Source: Pseudomonadota bacterium
Lineage (GTDB): Bacteria; Pseudomonadota; Gammaproteobacteria; Xanthomonadales; Rhodanobacteraceae
Assembly (NCBI GenBank): GCA_018241365.1
Contig: JAFEDX010000205.1
Span: 1 to 32,315, forward strand
Length of the DNA stretch: 32,315 nucleotides
Direction of reading: 5' to 3'
Part shown: one piece after another, positions 16,353 through 24,147 of the stretch
Layout of the letters: the number at the start of each line of letters is the position of its first letter
Position numbering within the stretch: position 1 is the first letter of the stretch
The notes under the pieces: generated by a model
What the model was told of the DNA's origin: nothing
What the model saw: only the letters and a program-made list of their open reading frames with translations
The model's database searches: none
Made by a program: the position numbers and the translations under genes

Positions 16353-17225
16353 ATGTCCGTCCTCGTCAACAAGAACACCAAGGTCATCTGCCAGGGTTTC
16401 ACAGGCCAGCAAGGCACCTTCCATTCCCAGCAGGCGCTGGATTACGGCACCAAGCTGGTCGGCGGCGTCACGCCCGGCAAGGGCGGCAGTGAACACATCG
16501 GCCTGCCGGTCTTCAACACCGTGCGCGAGGCTGTCGATGACACCGGCGCCGACGCATCCGTCATCTTCGTGCCGCCGCCGTTCGCGGCCGACGCGATCAT
16601 GGAAGCCGCGGCCGGCGGCATCCGTGTGATCGTCGCGATCACCGAAGGCATCCCGGTGCTCGACATGCTGCGCGTCAAGAACGTGCTGAAGGATTATCCG
16701 GACACCGTGCTGATCGGGCCGAACTGCCCCGGTATCATCACGCCCGGCGAATGCAAGATCGGGATCATGCCGGGCCACATCCACCAGCCGGGCAAGGTCG
16801 CGATCGTGTCGCGCTCGGGCACGCTGACCTACGAGGCTGTGTTCCAGACCACCAATGTCGGTCTCGGCCAATCGACGGTCATCGGCATCGGCGGTGATCC
16901 GATCAACGGCATGAACTTCATCGATTGCCTGAAGCTGTTCCAGGACGACAAACAGACCGAAGGCATCATCATGGTCGGCGAGATCGGCGGCAGCGCCGAG
17001 GAAGAAGCCGCCGAGTTCATCGAGGAAAACGTCACCAAGCCGGTGGTCGCATTCATCGCCGGTGCGACCGCGCCGCCCGGCAAGCGCATGGGTCATGCCG
17101 GTGCGATTGTCTCGGGTGGCAAGGGCACGGCGGCAGGCAAGTTCGCCGCGCTGGAGAAAGCCGGCGTCACCACGGTGAAATCGCCTGCCGACCTTGGCGC
17201 CACGCTGGCGCAAAAGATGAAATAG
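16353..17225 (+). CDS. sucD: Succinyl-CoA synthetase alpha subunit
   Basis: 290 aa, full length. It binds CoA and carries the phosphohistidine intermediate. The Rossmann-like CoA-binding part has [14 protein letters not shown] (12-25) and [23 protein letters not shown] (122-131) is the family signature; the active His is His248 in [10 protein letters not shown], followed by the Gly-rich [12 protein letters not shown] lies about 6 nt before the ATG. It forms an operon with sucC, from which it is separated by a REP-like element, and is followed by a second such element. Confidence 0.97.
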   Translation: MSVLVNKNTKVICQGFTGQQGTFHSQQALDYGTKLVGGVTPGKGGSEHIGLPVFNTVREAVDDTGADASVIFVPPPFAADAIMEAAAGGIRVIVAITEGIPVLDMLRVKNVLKDYPDTVLIGPNCPGIITPGECKIGIMPGHIHQPGKVAIVSRSGTLTYEAVFQTTNVGLGQSTVIGIGGDPINGMNFIDCLKLFQDDKQTEGIIMVGEIGGSAEEEAAEFIEENVTKPVVAFIAGATAPPGKRMGHAGAIVSGGKGTAAGKFAALEKAGVTTVKSPADLGATLAQKMK

Positions 17226-17233
17226 GTATCGAT

Positions 17234-17284
17234 GTAGGAGCGGCGGAAGCCGCGATTCATTCGGGCCTTCCGGCCCGCCTACAA
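17234..17284. repeat. Paired REP-like half-elements after sucD
   Basis: Outer arms TGTAGG (17234-17239) and CCTACA (17279-17284) enclose two perfect hairpins, GCGGC-ggaa-GCCGC (17241-17254) and GGGCC-ttcc-GGCCC (17264-17277), giving a cruciform or clover shape. Read inward from each end, the two halves are GTAGGAGCGGCGGAAGCCGC and GTAGGCGGGCCGGAAGGCCC, the same two half-types found in opposite order at 28467-28566. Confidence 0.82.
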
Positions 17285-17290
17285 TAACGA

Positions 17291-17312
17291 GGCCGCGATC
17301 CGTCGCGGCCTT
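17291..17312 (+). terminator. Hairpin, possible terminator of sucCD
   Basis: AGGCCGCGA and TCGCGGCCT (9 bp) pair around TCCG, followed by TCGTCT rather than a clean T-run. It lies 65 bp after sucD and 18 bp before the nadE start, so it may instead lie in the nadE leader. A weak or partial terminator. Confidence 0.4.
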
Positions 17313-17330
17313 CGTCTGTCCGGAGTCCGC

Positions 17331-18968
17331 ATGGCTACCTTGCGACTGGCGCTGGCGCAATTTGATTTTCCGGTTGGGGCGGTTGCCGCCAACGCTGCGC
17401 GTGTGCGCTCGCTGTTGCGTGAGGCGCGTGCAGGTGGGGCGGATCTGCTGGTGTGTCCGGAGCTGACGCTCAGCGGTTACCCACCCGAAGACCTGCTGCT
17501 GCGTCCCAGTTTCCTCGCCGCCTGCCAGTCGGAACTCGATGCGCTGGCCGGTGAAGCCGAAGGTGTCGCGGCGCTGGTCGGTTTCCCCCACAGCGAGGGT
17601 GCGGTGTACAACGCCGCGGCGTTGCTGCGCGATGGCCGAGTCGCGCAGATCGCGCACAAGATCGCGTTGCCCAATTACGGCGTGTTCGACGACAAGCGCT
17701 GGTTCGAGCCCGGGCATGCGGTCGCCGTCACCACGCTTACGGACGTGCGTGTCGGGCTGCTGATCTGCGAAGACGCCTGGCAGCCGGAACCCGCCGCGGC
17801 CGCTGCGCGCGCGGGTGCCGAAGTGCTGGTCGTGATCAACGCTTCGCCGTTCGACATGGCGAAACAGGTGCAGCGCGAAGCGGTGCTTACGGCGCGTGCG
17901 CGCGAAACCGGTTGCGCCATTGCCTACCTCAACATGGTCGGCGGCCAGGACGAAGTGGTGTACGACGGCGCTTCGCTGCTGGTCAACGGCGATGGTTCGA
18001 TCGCGTCACGCGCACCTGCGTTCGTGGATGCGTTGCTGTGGGCAGAATTCGATCCCGTGTCGCGCCGCTGGGATGCGCGTGACTGGCCGGTCGCCGGACA
18101 CGAACCGCCGGAAGCCACCCTGTATGCGGCGCTGGTGCGTGGCGTGCGCGACTATGTCCGCAAGAACGGATTCGAGGGAGTGTTGCTGGGCTTGTCAGGC
18201 GGCATCGATTCGGCGCTGACGTTGGCGATCGCGGTGGATGCGTTGGGCGCGGACAAGGTCACGGCGGTGATGTTGCCCTCACGCTACACGTCGGACCTCT
18301 CCCTGCGCGAAGCCCACGCGCAGGCGCGAGCATTGGGTGTCGAGTACCTCGACCTGCCGATCGGCGCAACCGTCGATGCGGCCACGGCGACGCTTGGCCC
18401 CGCATGCGGCGGGCTCGCCGATCTCACTGCGCAGAACCTGCAGGCGCGCAGCCGCGGCCTGCTGCTGATGGCGCTGTCGAACCAGACCGGCAAGCTCTTG
18501 CTGACGACCGGCAACAAGAGCGAGATGGCGGTGGGTTACGCCACGCTTTACGGCGACATGTGCGGTGGCTACGCGCCGCTCAAGGATGTCTACAAAACCC
18601 AGGTGTACGCGCTGGCGAAGTGGCGCAACGACGCGGCGACGCGCATTGGACGTGGCAGGCGCATCGAAGTCATTCCACGCGCCGTGATCGAACGCGCGCC
18701 GTCGGCGGAACTGCGCGCCGACCAGACCGACCAGGATTCGCTGCCGCCCTACGACGTGCTCGACGGTATTTTGCAACGTTGCATTGAAGGCGCCGAGTCG
18801 CAGGCCGAGATCGTTGCGGCAGGATACGCTGCGAACGACGTGCAACGCGTGGTGCGGATGTTGTATGCGTCCGAATTCAAGCGCCGCCAGGCTGCGCCCG
18901 GACCGCGCGTGTCGAACTGTGCGTTCGGACGCGAGCGGCGCTATCCCATTTCGAACGCCTGGCGCTGA
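17331..18968 (+). CDS. nadE: Glutamine-dependent NAD+ synthetase
   Basis: 545 aa two-domain enzyme that makes NAD+ from deamido-NAD+, ATP and ammonia taken from glutamine. The N-terminal nitrilase-type amidase domain has its triad: Glu44 in CPELTLSGYPPEDLL, Lys110 in HKIALPNYGVFDDKR and Cys146 in LLICEDAW. The C-terminal synthetase domain has the ATP loop SGGIDSA (289-295), then TTGNKSEMAVGYATLYGDMCGGYAP. Length is normal for the bacterial two-domain form. CCGGAG lies about 6 nt before the ATG. It stands alone between the sucCD operon and the repeat region. Confidence 0.95.
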   Translation: MATLRLALAQFDFPVGAVAANAARVRSLLREARAGGADLLVCPELTLSGYPPEDLLLRPSFLAACQSELDALAGEAEGVAALVGFPHSEGAVYNAAALLRDGRVAQIAHKIALPNYGVFDDKRWFEPGHAVAVTTLTDVRVGLLICEDAWQPEPAAAAARAGAEVLVVINASPFDMAKQVQREAVLTARARETGCAIAYLNMVGGQDEVVYDGASLLVNGDGSIASRAPAFVDALLWAEFDPVSRRWDARDWPVAGHEPPEATLYAALVRGVRDYVRKNGFEGVLLGLSGGIDSALTLAIAVDALGADKVTAVMLPSRYTSDLSLREAHAQARALGVEYLDLPIGATVDAATATLGPACGGLADLTAQNLQARSRGLLLMALSNQTGKLLLTTGNKSEMAVGYATLYGDMCGGYAPLKDVYKTQVYALAKWRNDAATRIGRGRRIEVIPRAVIERAPSAELRADQTDQDSLPPYDVLDGILQRCIEGAESQAEIVAAGYAANDVQRVVRMLYASEFKRRQAAPGPRVSNCAFGRERRYPISNAWR

Positions 18969-19102
18969 CACAGACAGCGGCTTCCGTTCGCAGACGGGCT
19001 ATTCGCAATGCGTGTGGCCGGGTATTCGACATCCCTGTCTTTTCCCGCCCGCTTGACTCGCCACATCCATGTGGCTCGCCCTTCGGGCTGCCTTCGGCGT
19101 TC
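18969..19102. other. Intergenic, nothing recognised
   Basis: Runs from the nadE stop to the first hairpin of repeat copy 2. No gene, promoter or terminator could be supported. It includes CGCCCTTCGGGCTGCCTTCGG-like short inverted sequence around 19078-19098, which may act as a weak nadE terminator but lacks a T-run. Confidence 0.5.
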
Positions 19103-19654
19103 AAATCGGCAATTCTGCCGATTTAGTCCGGGCGGGCGTGTGACTTTCTCTTGCGTGGCCAAGAGAAAGTCACCAAAGAGAAGGCCACCCCGCGAACACG
19201 CCCTTCGTTCATCCATGGACTACGGGTACGCTCACGGCCGCCGGGGCTCGCCGACGGTGCATCCATGCACCTGCGGCGAACTGGTCCGCATCCTGCGGGC
19301 CATCCTTCGGACATTTCCGTCGTCCGCGCGCTGTGTTCGAGGGGGCCGTTTGGCGCGCATCCTGCGCGCGCAACGGGCGAAGCTGCTCGTGTGTTCTTGC
19401 TCCGAACGAGGCCAAGGATGGCCGTACAACGGAGCGACGACCGCGCCGTTGCATGACGCCGAGTAGCACAGCCGAGCGCGCGGGAAAGGCGCGCATGTTC
19501 GAGGGCAGGACGCCCGAGTTCGCGCCGGCGCGCGCTCGGCGAGCAACGCAGGGCAGTCGAGCCGACACGATGTCGGTGAGACCGTCATGCTCGGCGCAAT
19601 GGTCTTTCGCCCCTTTCTGCCGTAACAGAAAGGGGCTCGCTCGCTTGCGAGCGA
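19103..19654 (-). repeat. Large structured dispersed repeat, copy 2 (inverted)
   Basis: Reverse complement of this stretch aligns with 1-513. Hairpins seen on the plus-strand coordinates: AAATCGGCA/TGCCGATTT (19103-19111/19116-19124), TGACTTTCTCTT/AAGAGAAAGTCA (19141-19152/19161-19172), GGTGCAT/ATGCACC (19256-19262/19265-19271), GCCGAGCGCGCG/CGCGCGCTCGGC (19471-19482/19529-19540), CCGACA/TGTCGG (19562-19567/19571-19576), GCCCCTTTCTG/CAGAAAGGGGC (19609-19619/19626-19636) and TCGCTCGC/GCGAGCGA (19637-19644/19647-19654). Stems occupy the same places as in copy 1 but with changed, still complementary, bases. Open frames of 90-150 codons on both strands are low-complexity Arg/Pro-rich and not credible genes. 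No transposase or direct-repeat target site was found. Confidence 0.88.
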
Positions 19655-19709
19655 AACCGCTCTGGTGCGGAACAGGCGGAAAAGGTTGGGATGTCGCCAG
19701 ACGATCGCG

Positions 19710-19733
19710 CGAGGCTGTGCGCGAAGCGCCTCG
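19710..19733 (-). terminator. Hairpin directly after bamD
   Basis: On the minus strand CGAGGC and GCCTCG (19733-19728 and 19715-19710) pair around a 12 nt loop that itself holds GCGC/GCGC. It touches the bamD stop codon. No T-run follows, so it is a weak intrinsic terminator or an RNA-end stabiliser. The rest of 19655-19709 shows nothing recognisable. Confidence 0.4.
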
Positions 19734-20576
19734 TCAGTGCTCGCTGGTCAGCGGAATCAACCGGTACGCCCACGAATGATGTTTCGGCCAGCGTTTGGGA
19801 TTGCGCAGGTACGGGTGGTCCGGATAATTGAGCTTCAACACCGCAGTGGCTTGTTCGGCCAGTTGCTGCTGGCCGAGCTGGTGATAGGCCTTGGCCATCA
19901 CCGCCAGCGCATCCGCCGATTGCGGGGAACGCTGGTAGTGCTCGACGATGTACTTGGCGCGATCGGCGGCAGCGACATAGGCGTCGCGCTGCAGGTAGAA
20001 CTCGGCGACGTTCAATTCCGACTGCGCCAGCTGGTTGCGCAGGTAGATCATGCGCTGGCGCGCGTCGGCCGCGTAACGGGTGTCGGGATAGCGTGCAATC
20101 AGCGTGTTGAAATCGTCGAAGGATTGCAGCACGTAACCCTGGTCGAAACGCGACGGGCTGATCCCGGCGAGCTTCTGCATGCCGGTTTCGGTGCGGTCGA
20201 AGTTGATCAGGCCACGCAGGTAGTACGCGTAGGCGATATGCTTCTGGGTCGGATAGGTCTTGATGAACTCGTTGATGGTCGAGTACGCCTCGTCCTGCTT
20301 GTCGTCCTTGTACTGGGCGTAAGCCAGTTCGATCTGCGACTGCTCGTTGTAGGCGCCATACGGGAAGCGTGCGATCAACTTCTGGTACACCGCCTGCGCC
20401 GCGCTCCAGTTGCTGGCATCTGACAGTTTGTGCGCGCGCTGGTACAACTGCTCGACGGTCATGGTGTCCAGCGTCTCGCGCTTGTTCTTGTGGAACAGCG
20501 AACAGGCACAAAGCGCCACCAGCAGCGGCACGAGCACGGCGATTTTCAGCAACGGGAAGGAACGGCGGGATGGCAT
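19734..20576 (-). CDS. bamD: Outer-membrane assembly lipoprotein BamD
   Basis: 280 aa lipoprotein of the BAM complex, which inserts beta-barrel proteins in the outer membrane. The signal sequence (1-24) ends in a lipobox LCAC with the lipidated Cys25 (Cys23 is also present). The rest is a TPR superhelix: LYQRAHKLSDASNWSAAQAVYQKLIARFPYG, AYYLRGLINFDRTE and FDDFNTLIARYPDTRYAADARQRMIYLRNQLA are family-typical. The ATG at 20576 was chosen because it gives a proper signal peptide; the frame stays open far upstream over the antisense of rluD, which is a shadow. It diverges from rluD with a 48 bp gap, an arrangement common in proteobacteria. Confidence 0.95.
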   Translation of the reverse strand: MPSRRSFPLLKIAVLVPLLVALCACSLFHKNKRETLDTMTVEQLYQRAHKLSDASNWSAAQAVYQKLIARFPYGAYNEQSQIELAYAQYKDDKQDEAYSTINEFIKTYPTQKHIAYAYYLRGLINFDRTETGMQKLAGISPSRFDQGYVLQSFDDFNTLIARYPDTRYAADARQRMIYLRNQLAQSELNVAEFYLQRDAYVAAADRAKYIVEHYQRSPQSADALAVMAKAYHQLGQQQLAEQATAVLKLNYPDHPYLRNPKRWPKHHSWAYRLIPLTSEH

Positions 20577-20624
20577 CGGCAGGGTCTTCGCGAACACGAA
20601 CGGGCATGATAGCGGAATCCGTAC

Positions 20625-21608
20625 ATGGCGAGCCGGAGGCCGGCTGGCGTGGCTGAACGATTTTTCCGCGCGGAAGTCCCGGCCGAACTGGCCGGGCAAC
20701 GCTTCGACCAGATTCTGCCCCGGTTGTTCCATGGCCATTCGCGCGCGCGCCTCGCCGCCGAGGTCAAGGCCGGGCGCATCTGGCTGGACGGGCAGGAAGT
20801 TGCGCCGCGCGCCCTGGTCCATGGCGGCGAACAAGTGACCTGGAAAGGGCTCGATGAGCCGGTCGTCGGCGATCGTCCGGAAGCGATCCAGCTTGCCGTC
20901 GTGTTCGAAGACGCTGACCTGATCGTGTTGAACAAGCCCGCGGGCCTCGTGGTGCACCCGGGTGCCGGCAATCGCGCCGGTACCTTGCTGAACGCGTTGC
21001 TGCACCACGATCCGGGACTGGCGCAGGTGCCGCGCGCCGGGATCGTGCATCGGCTGGACAAGGACACGTCCGGTCTGCTGGTGGTTGCCCGCACCTTGCC
21101 TGCGCACACGGCGCTGGTGGCGATGCTGGCGGCACGCAACATCCACCGCCGCTATGCCGCCATCGTCAACGGTGTGCCCGTCGCGGGCGGCACGGTGGAT
21201 GCGCCGCTCGACCGGCATCCGTCTGACCGCCTGCGCCGCGCGGTGCGCGAGGGGGGGCGGCCATCCGTCACGCACTACCGGGTGCGCGAGAAGTTCCGCG
21301 CGCACGCCTTGCTGCAATGCGAATTGGAGTCCGGGCGCACCCACCAGATCCGCGTGCATATGGCACACGTCGGGCATCCGCTGGTGGGCGACCCGCTGTA
21401 TGGCAAGGGTTTGCGGTTGCCGCGCGGCGCGACCCCGCAGCTGGCGGACGCGTTGCGCGGGTTCAAGCGGCAGGCCTTGCACGCCGAGCATCTCGCGTTC
21501 GCGCATCCTGTTACGGGAGATGCGTTGGCCTTCGATGCCGGACCGCCGCAGGATTTTCTCGACCTGCTCGATGCGTTGCGTGAGGATGTCGATCATGGCC
21601 GAGCGTGA
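20625..21608 (+). CDS. rluD: 23S rRNA pseudouridine synthase RluD
   Basis: 327 aa. RluD makes pseudouridines in helix 69 of 23S rRNA. An S4 RNA-binding domain (about 22-75) precedes the catalytic domain, whose active Asp145 is in GIVHRLDKDTSG; LNKPAGLVVHPG and ESGRTHQIRVHMAHVGHPLVGDPLYG are further family motifs. The ATG at 20625 is used; a GTG at 20649 (VAERFF), 11 nt after GGAGG, could be the true start and would remove eight Arg-rich residues. Its end overlaps the pgeF start by 14 bp. Divergent from bamD, as often seen. Confidence 0.94.
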   Translation: MASRRPAGVAERFFRAEVPAELAGQRFDQILPRLFHGHSRARLAAEVKAGRIWLDGQEVAPRALVHGGEQVTWKGLDEPVVGDRPEAIQLAVVFEDADLIVLNKPAGLVVHPGAGNRAGTLLNALLHHDPGLAQVPRAGIVHRLDKDTSGLLVVARTLPAHTALVAMLAARNIHRRYAAIVNGVPVAGGTVDAPLDRHPSDRLRRAVREGGRPSVTHYRVREKFRAHALLQCELESGRTHQIRVHMAHVGHPLVGDPLYGKGLRLPRGATPQLADALRGFKRQALHAEHLAFAHPVTGDALAFDAGPPQDFLDLLDALREDVDHGRA

Positions 21609-22464
21609 AGCCCCGTTGCTGTGCGGCACCATGAAAATCACTGCATTCCTGCGCAAGGAATTTGCAGCCAGCCAGTTGTGCGCCGACTGGCCGGTGCCGG
21701 CGCAGGTGCACGCGTTTACCACCCTGCGCGGTCCCGCAGTCGACTCGAATCCCCCGTTCGGGCCGCTCAACTTGGGTGCCAGGAGTGGCGGCGACGTTAC
21801 GACCGTGCTTGGCAACCGCGAGAGCCTGCGGTTCCATACCGACATGCCGTCGTCGCCGCATTGGCTGCACCAGGTCCACGGCACGCGCGTCATGGAATTC
21901 GATCATCCGCCGGTGCATGTTCCGTTTCGCGAGTGGGAACATGCCCGGCACGCGCGGCAGATCGATCTTGAACCGAAAGCCGACGCCGCCGTCACCCGCG
22001 CGCCTGGCGTAGTACTGGCGATCCTGACCGCCGACTGCCTGCCGGTGCTCTTCTGTGCCGACGATGGTTCCGAAGTCGCCGCCGCACACGCCGGCTGGCG
22101 TGGTCTTTCCGCGGGCGTGCTTGAGAACACGCTGGCAGCGATGCGTGCACCGCGCGACACCATCGTCGCATGGCTGGGCCCCGCGATCGCTGCGCAATCC
22201 TACGAAGTCGGCGACGAAGTGCGCGCAGCATTCATCGCGCACGATCCGGCGGCGTCTTCCGCCTTCAGCGCGACGCGATCCGGCCATTGGCTTTGCGATC
22301 TGTATGAACTCGCGCGCCAGCGCCTGCGCGCGGCCGGCGTCTCGCGAATCTTCGGCGGCGGCCTCGACACCTTCACCGACCCGCGCTTGCATTCGTACCG
22401 CCGCGACGGGGTGCATAGTGGGCGGATGGCCAGTTTGATCTGGTTGTTGCCGGAGACGGATTGA
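21595..22464 (+). CDS. pgeF: Peptidoglycan editing factor PgeF (YfiH, laccase-domain)
   Basis: 289 aa of the multicopper-oxidase-like YfiH family, now known to include PgeF, which keeps L-Ala-D/L-Glu order in peptidoglycan precursors, and purine nucleoside phosphorylases in other phyla. The metal site is intact: His95 in WLHQVHG, Cys148 in TADCLPVLF and His165 in AAHAGWRG; HSYRRDG near the end is also conserved. The ATG at 21595 has GAGG upstream and overlaps rluD by 14 bp; the Met at residue 13 (MKITAFLRKEF) is another possible start. Residues about 104-128 form a loop somewhat longer than usual. Confidence 0.92.
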   Translation: MAEREAPLLCGTMKITAFLRKEFAASQLCADWPVPAQVHAFTTLRGPAVDSNPPFGPLNLGARSGGDVTTVLGNRESLRFHTDMPSSPHWLHQVHGTRVMEFDHPPVHVPFREWEHARHARQIDLEPKADAAVTRAPGVVLAILTADCLPVLFCADDGSEVAAAHAGWRGLSAGVLENTLAAMRAPRDTIVAWLGPAIAAQSYEVGDEVRAAFIAHDPAASSAFSATRSGHWLCDLYELARQRLRAAGVSRIFGGGLDTFTDPRLHSYRRDGVHSGRMASLIWLLPETD

Positions 22465-22473
22465 AGGCGTCCA

Positions 22474-23415
22474 ATGTATTTCATGCAACTTCTTGTCGGG
22501 CGTGCAATGCGCAGCAAAACGGTGATGTACGGGTGTGCGGTGCTTGTGGCCGCCCTGGCTTTCCCAAGCATCGTTGTAGCGGACACGGCGCCTTTGTCGC
22601 AGGCAAAGGTCGAGCAGGCAGTCGTTGCCGCGTTGCCGGTTTGGGATGGGAAAAAACCGCAGATCATCGATTACCTGGATCTGGGCCAGCCGTTTGCAAC
22701 GACGGTTCCGTGGGCGCTCGTGATCGCGCAGGCCGCAGGTCCCGTGCCTCCGGAATCGACAGGCCACGGTCCGCTAGCGATCTGCTTCGTGGGGGGACTT
22801 CACCCGGAGTATCCGCAATGCACCGGGTCATATTGGCAGCGCAGCGAGGATATGGGGTGGTGGTTCGCCCAGCCGTACAGCGTTCGTATCGCACGCGTGG
22901 TGTACGCCGGTCGCGGCAGGACGCTGCCGTTGTTGCTGGTGCAAACATGCTCGGTTCCCGGGGGCAACGGCAGTTGCAACATTCGTACCTCCTTGTATCA
23001 ATATGGCGGCATGGTTGAAGCCTTTCGCCGGCTGTTCGTCCATGACAGCAACGGAAGCAACAACAATCAGGACGCGAGATTCGTCGAGCACGGACCGTTG
23101 CAGGGCGACGTGATCGTCGACTATCCCACCAGTCATGCGCCCTATGCGTACTGGATCGAGGTCTATGCACAGGGCAAGTCCGGGGAGTACGCGCGCATCC
23201 TGCGCTACCGCAGCATCACGCACTACGGCGACGGCAATCCGTTGCCGGTAGCCGATTCCGAGATGCCGCAAATCATGCAACGATTGGGGCTGTGGAAGCC
23301 GGGTGATGCATTGCCCGTGCCGCCGCACGAGCCGAAGGGTTGCGGGCCGCTCGTGATGCGCCGCGGCGAAGAGTGGTGCAAGACCCTCCGCATCGCGCCA
23401 GCCCCGGAGCAATGA
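22474..23415 (+). CDS. Secreted Cys-containing protein, unknown function
   Basis: 313 aa. I do not recognise the family. A signal peptide ends at about residue 36 (FPSIVVA before DTAPLS). The mature part holds six cysteines (in ICFVGG, PQCTG, TCSVPG, SCNIR, GCGPL and EWCKT), an even number that fits three disulfides in the periplasm or outside. Trp/Tyr-rich stretches such as YWQRSEDMGWWF and a C-terminal Pro-rich segment are notable. AAGG lies 6 nt before the ATG at 22474; a second Met at residue 12 (22507) would give a more standard signal peptide. It follows pgeF by 9 bp and may be in its operon. Confidence 0.75.
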   Translation: MYFMQLLVGRAMRSKTVMYGCAVLVAALAFPSIVVADTAPLSQAKVEQAVVAALPVWDGKKPQIIDYLDLGQPFATTVPWALVIAQAAGPVPPESTGHGPLAICFVGGLHPEYPQCTGSYWQRSEDMGWWFAQPYSVRIARVVYAGRGRTLPLLLVQTCSVPGGNGSCNIRTSLYQYGGMVEAFRRLFVHDSNGSNNNQDARFVEHGPLQGDVIVDYPTSHAPYAYWIEVYAQGKSGEYARILRYRSITHYGDGNPLPVADSEMPQIMQRLGLWKPGDALPVPPHEPKGCGPLVMRRGEEWCKTLRIAPAPEQ

Positions 23416-23475
23416 CAGCGAAGGAGTACGCGCAGCAGTTTGCGCGCCCCGGCTAATTCGGCCCATTGATTGCCG

Positions 23476-23503
23476 GTGGTTCGCGAGCGCACCCGCGAAC
23501 CAC
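23476..23503. terminator. Hairpin between convergent genes
   Basis: GTGGTTCGCG and CGCGAACCAC form a perfect 10 bp stem with an 8 nt loop, placed between the ends of the two convergent genes (23415 and 23538). It lacks T-runs, but the position fits a bidirectional terminator. Confidence 0.55.
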
Positions 23504-23537
23504 GTGCCTGGCGATGAGGATCAGTCGCCTGCTTTGC

Positions 23538-24026
23538 CTACCGATCGTCGTTGAACTGCTTCCTGTAGTCACGGCTTTCGACCACGTTTGCGTCCGTGGA
23601 GAGGGCGCGAATCCCTGTTCCGTGCTGGTCGATCACGAAATCCATGTGGACGGTCGTCTGCAGAGAAGGTATTTGCAGCGTCATGGAGCCTGTGCAGTCC
23701 TGATTCACCACATACGTGCCGTAAATCGACACATCCTGGTTGATGTTGCCGTTGGTACTCAGGCTCGCGACTGCATTGGTATTACCCATCCCGTCGAAGG
23801 TCTGCCTGCCGACCTCGGCGAAAGGCCCGGCAAGAAAAGTGAGGGAAGGTGGGAAATAGGCTGGGAGCAGGGTCCCCGTGCTGGTGTATCCGTAGCCGCC
23901 CCTCAGGGTGGCGGTTGAGCACACTTTACCGGTCTTGGCTGGCTGCCCTTGGGCCAAGGCAGGACCGGCAAACGCGACCAGCATGCTGGCGACGGCGATC
24001 GAGGCCTTGAGTAGCGTGATGTTCAT
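23538..24026 (-). CDS. Small secreted protein divergent from ECF sigma/kinase
   Basis: 162 aa. The signal peptide is clear (MNITLLKASIAVASMLVAFAGPALA, cleaved before QGQ). The mature part starts VCSTATLRGGYGYTSTGTLLP, a motif I recall from short secreted proteins of acidobacteria and burkholderias, and is rich in beta-type, Thr/Ser/Gly segments; two cysteines (in VCST and QDCTG) could form one disulfide. A very strong AGGAGG lies 5 nt before the ATG at 24026, which decides the start. Back to back with the ECF sigma gene, it is a candidate target of that sigma factor or a signal for the kinase. Function unknown. Confidence 0.8.
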   Translation of the reverse strand: MNITLLKASIAVASMLVAFAGPALAQGQPAKTGKVCSTATLRGGYGYTSTGTLLPAYFPPSLTFLAGPFAEVGRQTFDGMGNTNAVASLSTNGNINQDVSIYGTYVVNQDCTGSMTLQIPSLQTTVHMDFVIDQHGTGIRALSTDANVVESRDYRKQFNDDR

Positions 24027-24121
24027 GACATCCTCCTGAAAGGATCGTTGCAGGGGCGTTGTGCTCCCCAGAAGTACAGGCGGAAACGGGTCGCAAAAGC
24101 GGCCATGTTTGGGTGTATTTT

Positions 24122-24139
24122 TGTCCCATGCGGTGGACA
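24122..24139. promoter_or_regulatory. Inverted repeat upstream of the ECF sigma gene
   Basis: TGTCC and GGACA flank 8 bp (24122-24126 and 24135-24139), 8 bp before the sigma factor ATG, in the region shared by two divergent genes. No good sigma-70 boxes were found here, so an ECF-type promoter or operator is possible. This is tentative. Confidence 0.25.
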
Positions 24140-24147
24140 GGTGGCCC

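Noticed and set aside
20577-21893. 439-codon N-terminal extension of bamD
   Set aside because: It lies antisense to rluD and pgeF; the ATG at 20576 gives a proper lipoprotein signal.
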